DNA from: CAYGUK01 sp964352985
GTDB taxonomy: Bacteria; Pseudomonadota; Gammaproteobacteria; JAHCLG01
DNA: 11,380 bases
Direction of reading: 5' to 3'
Assembly: GCA_964352985.1 (NCBI GenBank)
Contig: CAYGUK010000121.1
Span: forward strand, 1 to 11,380
The translations under genes were made by a program, and so were the position numbers. The notes under the pieces are model-generated. The model did no database searches, was not told the DNA's origin, and saw only the letters and a program-made list of their open reading frames with translations. Below are positions 7,201-11,380 of this stretch, piece after piece. Each line of letters starts with the position of its first letter. The first letter of the stretch is position 1.

Positions 7201-7897
7201 TATTTTGAATGAAAGTCAATATGACTGTGTGATCCTAGATTATAACTTGCCAGATATGACAGCTTTAGCATTATTACAAAAAATAGAAAAAACTAAAATT
7301 TTAAATCAAACTCCACCAATTATCATTTATACCGGACAAGAATTAACGAAAGATCAGTATAGAGAATTAAATCGTTTTACACAAAGTTTTGTCGTCAAGG
7401 GCGCAAACTCACCTGAGCGATTATTAGATGAAGTCACTTTATTTTTACACAGTGTTGGAACATCTTTATTAACAGAACAAAAAGCCATCCTGAAAAAACT
7501 GCATAAACGTAGTGATCCGCTAGAGGGTGCAAAAATACTATTAGTCGATGACGATATGCGCAATAGTTTTTCCTTATCTAAGCAATTAAAATACGAAAAA
7601 GTCGATGTGATTATTGCCGACAGTGGAAAACTAGCGCTGGAAAAATTACATCGCTTAAAATATGTTGATCTTATTTTAATGGATATCATGATGCCGGAAA
7701 TGGATGGCTATGAAGCTATTCACCATATTAGAGCCAATTCAGATTGGCGTGCGATTCCTATCATCGCATTAACTGCAAAAGCGATGTCTGGTGATAAGAA
7801 AAAATGCCTAGAAGCAGGTGCAAATGATTATATCTCTAAACCAGTCGATTTTGATAAACTGTTAGATACTATGAGGGTATGGGTTGACAGTGAATGA
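4205..7897 (+). CDS. hybrid histidine kinase: PAS-PAS-GAF-coiled coil-HisKA-HATPase-REC-REC-REC
   Basis: This is a 1230-residue soluble multi-step kinase. Two PAS domains (about 52-170 and 180-296) resemble the haem PAS of FixL. H110 and H238 occupy the FixL proximal haem-ligand position, and R130 and R258, each 20 residues later, that of its oxygen-sensing arginine. A GAF-like domain (about 320-470) follows, then a Glu/Gln-rich coiled coil (about 476-556). HisKA has H568 in SHELRTPLN. The ATPase motifs are N688, D722 in DSGIGI and GGTGLGL at 751-757. Three receivers follow: REC1 (D890, K939-Pro), REC2 (D1012, K1065 without proline) and REC3 (D1160, K1212-Pro). There is no Hpt domain and no membrane segment. 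The coiled coil through HisKA and the triple REC resemble large kinases that often sit beside cheR and cheB and usually carry HAMP repeats instead of PAS. The end overlaps cheR. Haem binding is inferred from alignment only. Confidence 0.92.
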   Translation: MNQDVQNILQLLSEKPINIDKIRKITNEISDDEVRAQCRSLVETVSRLYENEGWYRSIIDTAVDAIIVIDNNGIIQSCNQATTKLLGYTLKEMLNNNVKMLMPHETAIEHDGYIQHHLDTGENKIIGIGREIKAKHKNGRIVDLFLSVSKIHLDGEIFFAGVLHDLSDINRARERLEFSEAKNKAVLETAVDAIIVIDTAGYIQSANLATERLFGYDADFLIGKNVSVLTPEPVRSEHDSYLTNYLETGNKKVIGRGREVKAIRKDGSEFFAHLSVSEMKIAGEHYFTGIVRDITVQKEQEIKLQKINDDLIIQNNQKDLINQFYDCLKGDKTTIELAQNTIRFLVKQGNILTAACYVKYDKKINLIAHFGLNQQSLKASESHIESTGLVASVIKQSEIYSCDNDEQFNIFTESTLCKIIPQQLLFLPLIFQERAIGCLEFGLKTKLDEEKMSFLKESANILANYISTALSRDKVKHMFLKIQSQEEELRANNEELIQQTNALQASEENLRVQAEELKVMNEELNDKMELVQIQQDEIKKHNEEIEEKAQKLAESSKYKSEFLANMSHELRTPLNSLLLLSSGLKKNREGNLNESQLEDLTVIENSGKTLLNLISDILDLSKVEAGKLDISCEEITFGQLIETLSKQFQPVAVSKALSFKIKNEIESSHVFYSDTLRVEQILRNLLSNAFKFTEKGHITVTIANCVLQGNQAISGIKFIVEDSGIGIEKDKQELIFQAFQQSDGSTVRHYGGTGLGLTISMKLAKLLQGEVTLDYSEPNKGSRFIFRLPLNYSELNTVEIIKSTETVVSKANTIIDHQDVLLNEKATVADDRLSISNEDKSILIIEDDSDFAKYLIRLAHQKQFKCVVATFGEAGLRLAKQIQPSAILLDLGLPDMDGKKVLEELKNNLNTRHIPVHIMSGHDRGESWQQLGVVEFLMKPVDEAKLLQIFNTIENQTNKSIKKILVIEDDEGSQHAIKKLISHPGTNISTARTGQAAFDILNESQYDCVILDYNLPDMTALALLQKIEKTKILNQTPPIIIYTGQELTKDQYRELNRFTQSFVVKGANSPERLLDEVTLFLHSVGTSLLTEQKAILKKLHKRSDPLEGAKILLVDDDMRNSFSLSKQLKYEKVDVIIADSGKLALEKLHRLKYVDLILMDIMMPEMDGYEAIHHIRANSDWRAIPIIALTAKAMSGDKKKCLEAGANDYISKPVDFDKLLDTMRVWVDSE
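4358..5092 (+). repeat. tandem duplication of FixL-type PAS coding sequence
   Basis: The two PAS units repeat at a 384-base (128-codon) spacing without an apparent gap between landmarks. A 17-base identity, GTCGATGCCATTATTGT, occurs at 4391-4407 and 4775-4791, and H110/R130 match H238/R258 exactly in register. The units have diverged elsewhere, so the duplication is not very recent, or conservation has held the start of each PAS fold. Confidence 0.75.
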
Positions 7898-8729
7898 TCT
7901 CGAATTAGAAAAAATCGAAATAAAATTATTGCTCAATGCGATTAATCAATATTACGGATATGATTTTACGAACTATTCGTTTGCTTCACTTAAACGTAGA
8001 ATTGAAAGTTTTATTGCTCATCATAATTATCGATACATTAGTGAATGTATTAGTCACGTGTTACATGATAATGAAAAATTTGTCGACTTTATTAATCATA
8101 TTACTGTTCACTATACCGAAATGTTTCGTGATCCGTTATTTTTTCAAACTCTGCGCGACAATGTTTTTCCTATACTTTCTACTTACCCCTATATTAATAT
8201 CTGGGTTGCAGGATGCGCGAGTGGTGAAGAAGCTTATTCAATTGCGATTTTATTGCATGAAGCAGGACTTCTTGAGCGGAGTTTAATTTATGCCACTGAT
8301 TTAAGCGAAGTGGTGTTAAATCATGCGGATGAAGGTATTTTTACCAATGAATCAATTCGTGAATATACTAAAAATTATCAGCAAGTTGAAGGAAAAAACA
8401 ATTTTTCTGATTATTATATTACCCAAGAAAAATGGGCAATTATGGCACCTTTTTTACGTCGTGCTATCCACTTTTTACAACATAATTTAGTCCATGATAA
8501 AGTGTTTATTGATGCGCATTTAATCGTGTGCCGGAATGTGTTAATTTATTTTAATCGGCAATTACAAGGTAAAGTTTTAAAATTGTTTTCTACGAGTTTA
8601 GTGCCACATGGGGTGTTAGCGTTAGGCCCTAAGGAAACCATTAAATATTCTGATTGCGAAGAAGATTTTCACATTATTGATAAATCTTGTCGCTTGTACA
8701 GGAAAAATCCCTATGATGCCAGTTTATAA
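7884..8729 (+). CDS. cheR: CheR-family protein-glutamate O-methyltransferase
   Basis: This protein has 281 residues from TTG at 7884, or 279 from GTG at 7890. CheR methylates glutamate side chains from S-adenosylmethionine. The N-terminal helical domain has LKRRI at 36-40 and leads to ITVHYTEMFRDP (73-84), the counterpart of the NxTxFFR active-site strand with R82. The SAM-binding loop is VAGCASGEEAYS (108-119), acidic D139 is in ATDLS, and CRNVLIYF (216-223) is the C-terminal CheR signature. GAGGG at 7873-7877 is 6 bases before the TTG and 12 before the GTG, so both starts remain open. The gene overlaps the kinase stop by 8 or 14 bases, which implies translational coupling. No MCP, CheA or CheW is nearby, so its substrate is probably not a flagellar chemoreceptor. 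The adjacent hybrid kinase is a candidate target by context only. Confidence 0.9.
   Translation: MTVNDLELEKIEIKLLLNAINQYYGYDFTNYSFASLKRRIESFIAHHNYRYISECISHVLHDNEKFVDFINHITVHYTEMFRDPLFFQTLRDNVFPILSTYPYINIWVAGCASGEEAYSIAILLHEAGLLERSLIYATDLSEVVLNHADEGIFTNESIREYTKNYQQVEGKNNFSDYYITQEKWAIMAPFLRRAIHFLQHNLVHDKVFIDAHLIVCRNVLIYFNRQLQGKVLKLFSTSLVPHGVLALGPKETIKYSDCEEDFHIIDKSCRLYRKNPYDASL
8700..8703 (+). promoter_or_regulatory. ribosome binding site placing the cheB start at 8713
   Basis: AGGA lies 9 bases before ATG 8713 and 12 before ATG 8716. A longer reading from TTG at 8677 is possible but adds 12 residues with no CheB similarity and lacks a Shine-Dalgarno match. The site lies inside the 3' end of cheR, so the two genes overlap by 17 bases. 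Confidence 0.6.
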
Positions 8730-9315
8730 TCCAAAGTATTTAATTGTGATTGGTTGTTCTGCTGGAGGGGTGAAAGCGATTTGTAAATTACTGTCACAGT
8801 GGCCCATTTCAGAAAGTCACGCGATCGTGATAGTACAACATATCGCTGAAGATTCTAAAGATATGGCTGAAATTATTTCGATGCGTTTACATAATAAAGT
8901 TCAGGAGGCTGAAGATAAGCAATTTATTGCAGCTAATTCAATTTATCTTGCTCCGCCAGGTTACCATTTATTAATAGAAGAGGATAAATCATTTAGTCTT
9001 TCATTTGATGAAAAAGTCAAGTTTTCTCGTCCCTCGATTGATGTGTTATTTAAAAGTGCGGCTGAGTGTTATCAAACTCATTTAATAGCGATGATTTTAA
9101 CTGGGACAAATAATGACGGTAGTTTGGGCGTGAAAGCAGTAAAAGAATACGGGGGATTAACGATTGCGCAAAATCCTAATGAAGCAGAATATTCATATAT
9201 GCCTCAAGCTGGTATAAATACCGGTTGTATAGATTATATTTTAGATCTTGAAAATATAATTAATACCATTCAAAAGATAACTTCTCATCATTCCATATGG
9301 AAGGATTTATTTTAA
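8713..9315 (+). CDS. cheB: stand-alone CheB methylesterase domain
   Basis: The protein is about 200 residues and consists only of the CheB catalytic domain, without the N-terminal receiver of chemotaxis CheB. CheB hydrolyses glutamyl methyl esters made by CheR and can deamidate glutamine. The serine-protease-like triad is present: S16 in GCSAGG, H43 in VQHI and D135 in NNDGSLG. Also conserved are YLAPPGYHLL (78-87) and SRPSIDVLF (105-113). Because the receiver is missing, activity is either unregulated by phosphorylation or controlled by a partner such as one of the receivers encoded alongside. The start was set at ATG 8713 on its AGGA. The gene overlaps cheR by 17 bases and ends 1 base before the next gene, so production is probably coupled. 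Confidence 0.9.
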   Translation: MMPVYNPKYLIVIGCSAGGVKAICKLLSQWPISESHAIVIVQHIAEDSKDMAEIISMRLHNKVQEAEDKQFIAANSIYLAPPGYHLLIEEDKSFSLSFDEKVKFSRPSIDVLFKSAAECYQTHLIAMILTGTNNDGSLGVKAVKEYGGLTIAQNPNEAEYSYMPQAGINTGCIDYILDLENIINTIQKITSHHSIWKDLF

Positions 9316-9316
9316 A

Positions 9317-10786
9317 ATGTCAGATATAGCAAAGATTTTAATTGTTGATGATAAACCAGAAAATCTACAAGTGATGAAAAGAATTTTAGTTGATTTATCA
9401 GCTGAACTTTACTTAGTGGATTCTGGTGAAAAAGCCTTGCAATTTATCACTCGGCACACATTTGCATTGGCAATTTTAGATGTGCAAATGCCTATTATGA
9501 ATGGTTTTGAGTTAGCTGAATTAATGCGCAGTAATGTCGAGTCGAAATTAATACCCATTATTTTTGTTACGGCAATTAGCAAAGATGATAAATATGTCAA
9601 GCAAGGTTATTATGTGGGTGCTGTGGATTATTTATTTAAACCGTTTGATCCTGACTTACTCATCGCAAAAGCAAAAATCTTTTTGGAATTATATCAACAA
9701 AAACTTCAAGCAAAAAATATTGAAGAGAGACAACACTTTATTTTAAATGAAGTGGCTGATGGGTGGTGGGAATGGCTAATGGGAACGGAACATTTTTTTT
9801 ATAATGATAAATTTAAAAAACATTTAGGTTATAATCCTTCTGAGTTAAAGAATACGCTTTCAGCATGGCAAGACTTAGTTGATCAAGATGACTTGCAAAA
9901 AAATAATAAAACTTTAAAAGCTTACATTAATCAAAAAAAACCTTATCAAATCACTTTACGCTTTCGTCATAAAGAGGGCCATGTGTTATGGATTTATTGT
10001 AAAGGGGTGATGATTAATGATCTTGATGCGAATAACATGCGCATGATTGGCACTTACACTGATATTACGCCCTTAAAAGAACTCGAACAAACGTTACGTA
10101 AATCTAATCAAGATCTTGAACAATTCGCTTATATTACTTCTCATGATTTACGTGCGCCTTTACGAGCGATTGAAAAATTATCTGAGTGGATTAGTAGTTC
10201 AAAGGAAAATACTTTGAGTGAAGCGTCAAAAGAATATTTTAATAAATTAATTTCACGCGTTCACCGCATGGACAATTTAATCAATGGTATATTAAGTTAC
10301 TCTAAACTAGGTGCAAATGCAGAAAAAAAAGAAATGATCAATTTATCGAAAGTGTTAACTAATACGATTGAACTTTTGCAACCCCCTGAAAATTGTTCTA
10401 TTTCTATACCTCGACAATTACCTGATATATGTGGTGAGAAGACACAAATAGCACAGGTTTTTTCAAATTTAATCAACAATGCCATAAAATATAGTGACAA
10501 AGATGAAATCAAAATAAAAATTTCATATTTGGAAGAAAAACGCTATTATCTTTTCCTCATTGAAGATAATGGTCCAGGTATTGATGAACAATATCATGAA
10601 CAAGTGTTTACGATGTTCCAAACGTTGCAACCGCGGGATAAAATTGAAAGCACGGGCGTGGGGCTCACGTTAGTGAAAAAAATAGTTGAACTCAATGGTG
10701 GTATGATTTGGATTGGCAATGAGTTAACAACTGGAACGATATTTAAATTTACTTGGCCAAAAAATAGGATAAGCCTAGGATTGTAA
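9317..10786 (+). CDS. REC-PAS-histidine kinase, Cph1-type core
   Basis: This 489-residue soluble protein has an N-terminal receiver (about 5-120; DD at 11-12, D55 in DVQMP, K108-Pro) and a short coiled linker. The PAS domain (about 140-255, WWEWLMGTEHFFYN through GTYTDIT) is of the PAS_3-like kind and lacks the FixL histidine. The kinase core has FAYITSHDLRAPLR with H276, N-box LINNAIKY (N388), DNGPGID at 417-423 and STGVGL at 445-450. No membrane segment is present. Phosphorylation of its receiver by the upstream hybrid kinase would make it an intermediate in the relay. The kinase core is of the type that pairs with Rcp1-like regulators, and one follows directly. GGAAGGA (9299-9305) is the ribosome binding site, 11 bases before ATG 9317. 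The stop codon abuts the next ATG. Confidence 0.9.
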   Translation: MSDIAKILIVDDKPENLQVMKRILVDLSAELYLVDSGEKALQFITRHTFALAILDVQMPIMNGFELAELMRSNVESKLIPIIFVTAISKDDKYVKQGYYVGAVDYLFKPFDPDLLIAKAKIFLELYQQKLQAKNIEERQHFILNEVADGWWEWLMGTEHFFYNDKFKKHLGYNPSELKNTLSAWQDLVDQDDLQKNNKTLKAYINQKKPYQITLRFRHKEGHVLWIYCKGVMINDLDANNMRMIGTYTDITPLKELEQTLRKSNQDLEQFAYITSHDLRAPLRAIEKLSEWISSSKENTLSEASKEYFNKLISRVHRMDNLINGILSYSKLGANAEKKEMINLSKVLTNTIELLQPPENCSISIPRQLPDICGEKTQIAQVFSNLINNAIKYSDKDEIKIKISYLEEKRYYLFLIEDNGPGIDEQYHEQVFTMFQTLQPRDKIESTGVGLTLVKKIVELNGGMIWIGNELTTGTIFKFTWPKNRISLGL

Positions 10787-11218
10787 ATGAAGCAAGTTTT
10801 GAATCTACCTCATATATTATTAGTTGAAGATGATGAAATTGATCAAGAAACTGTTCGTCGAGCATTTAATGAATGTCAGATTTTAAATCCGTTACATGTT
10901 GCTTATGATGGTGTTGATGCGATGGCGATGTTAACGGGTCCAGAAAAGCTCGATCCCTTACCTAAAATTATGTTACTCGATATTAATATGCCAAGAATGA
11001 ATGGTTTGCAATTACTTGCTAACATCCGAAAATTCCCTGAATTAAATCAAATGATGGTGATTGTTTTGACTACGTCTGATGCGGAAAAAGATATTGTTGC
11101 TGCTTATAATGATCATGTTGCAGGTTATATTCTTAAGCCGGTTAATATGCAAGATTTTATCAAGGTGACGTCACAGTTAAAAGTTTATTGGTCTATGCAA
11201 TTATTTCCGAATAAATAA
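10787..11218 (+). CDS. single-domain response regulator, Rcp1-like
   Basis: This 143-residue CheY-like receiver has no output domain. Acidic residues E14, D15 and D16 lie in LLVEDDEIDQ, D65 in LLDINMPRMNG is the phospho-acceptor, T95/T96 provide the hydroxyl and K117 is followed by proline. EDDEID, the LDPLPKIMLLDINMP segment and the TTSDAEKDI segment fit the Rcp1 class, which partners cyanobacterial and bacteriophytochrome-type kinases. The ATG follows the previous stop without a gap, and AGGA at 10777-10780 gives 6-base spacing. It is the last gene of the operon. Lacking a DNA-binding or enzymatic domain, it probably acts by protein contact or as a phosphate sink or shuttle for the kinase before it, and perhaps for the similar kinase at 3382-4116. 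Confidence 0.9.
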   Translation: MKQVLNLPHILLVEDDEIDQETVRRAFNECQILNPLHVAYDGVDAMAMLTGPEKLDPLPKIMLLDINMPRMNGLQLLANIRKFPELNQMMVIVLTTSDAEKDIVAAYNDHVAGYILKPVNMQDFIKVTSQLKVYWSMQLFPNK

Positions 11219-11220
11219 TT

Positions 11221-11255
11221 ACGAGAAATAAATTTGTTGAAAATTTATTTCTCGT
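11221..11255 (+). terminator. hairpin terminator closing the operon
   Basis: ACGAGAAATAAATTT (11221-11235) pairs perfectly with AAATTTATTTCTCGT (11241-11255) across the 5-base loop GTTGA. It begins 2 bases after the stop codon of the last gene. The stem is AT-rich apart from its base, and no run of T follows it, so it is not a classical intrinsic terminator. Position and symmetry still support termination or 3'-end protection, possibly in both directions. Confidence 0.7.
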
Positions 11256-11380
11256 TGTAAATTGATTAGTTGTTGTTGTGATGTGTTTTAAAATCAGAAA
11301 CTAAGTCTTCTTTTATTGTCATTGGAACTTATATGGACCCACCCGTTTTTGCAAGAATGTTTGTGAATAAAAACTAAGTG
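11256..11380. other. non-coding stretch at the window end
   Basis: No gene is supported. A 14-codon ATG frame on the + strand (11333-11377) and a minus-strand frame open from the window edge to a stop near 11297 are too short to judge. The latter could be the tail of a convergent gene lying to the right. The GC-richer patch GGACCCACCC (11336-11345) stands out against the AT-rich surroundings. Confidence 0.4.

Noticed and set aside
7354..7689. Minus-strand open frame of 111 codons
   Set aside because: It lies wholly inside the third-receiver region of the hybrid kinase, whose frame is supported by conserved receiver motifs; it is a shadow of that gene.
8677..8712. Longer CheB starting at TTG 8677
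   Set aside because: The extra 12 residues have no CheB similarity, and ATG 8713 has a well-spaced AGGA.
11333..11380. Possible insertion-sequence end around GGACCCACCC, or a tiny 14-codon gene
   Set aside because: No matching inverted repeat, target duplication or transposase is visible in the window; searching the downstream sequence against IS collections would settle it.

Overview
The window is AT-rich (roughly one third G+C by eye) and carries dense signal-transduction genes of bacterial type. The bias towards Lys, Ile and Asn codons, the LuxR-type regulator with an unclassified N-terminal half, and the gene families present fit a low-GC gammaproteobacterium, possibly of the Legionella/Coxiella kind. 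That placement is inference; no gene here is a taxonomic marker.

Layout. After 351 bases without a gene comes a LuxR-family HTH regulator (352-1167, +). It meets tail to tail, with a 4-base overlap, a REC-HisKA-HATPase protein on the minus strand (1164-2279). A 315-base AT-rich divergent intergenic region with short dyads follows. Then comes a + strand pair: a REC protein with a degenerate, ATPase-less histidine-kinase stub (2595-3359) and a sensorless soluble histidine kinase (3382-4116). From 4205 to 11218 there is a tightly packed operon of five genes. They are a 1230-residue hybrid kinase (PAS-PAS-GAF-coiled coil-HisKA-HATPase-REC-REC-REC), CheR, a stand-alone CheB methylesterase domain, a REC-PAS-histidine kinase and a single-domain Rcp1-like response regulator. 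These genes overlap or abut, and a perfect 15-bp hairpin closes the unit.

How the parts work together. There are seven receiver domains, four complete-looking histidine-kinase cores, one decayed core and a CheR/CheB methylation pair. There is no transmembrane sensor, MCP, CheA, CheW or Hpt domain, and no receiver fused to an output domain. The system therefore looks cytoplasmic and non-motility-related, with output by protein-protein interaction or through genes elsewhere. The LuxR protein is the only DNA-binding protein in the window, and it has no recognisable receiver. The kinase-CheR-CheB-kinase-REC order resembles a recurrent bacterial gene neighbourhood whose output is poorly defined, so it is not wholly new. 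The local peculiarities are two tandem FixL-type PAS domains, each keeping the haem-ligand histidine and the oxygen-sensing arginine positions of FixL, and the decayed kinase stub paired with a sensorless kinase.
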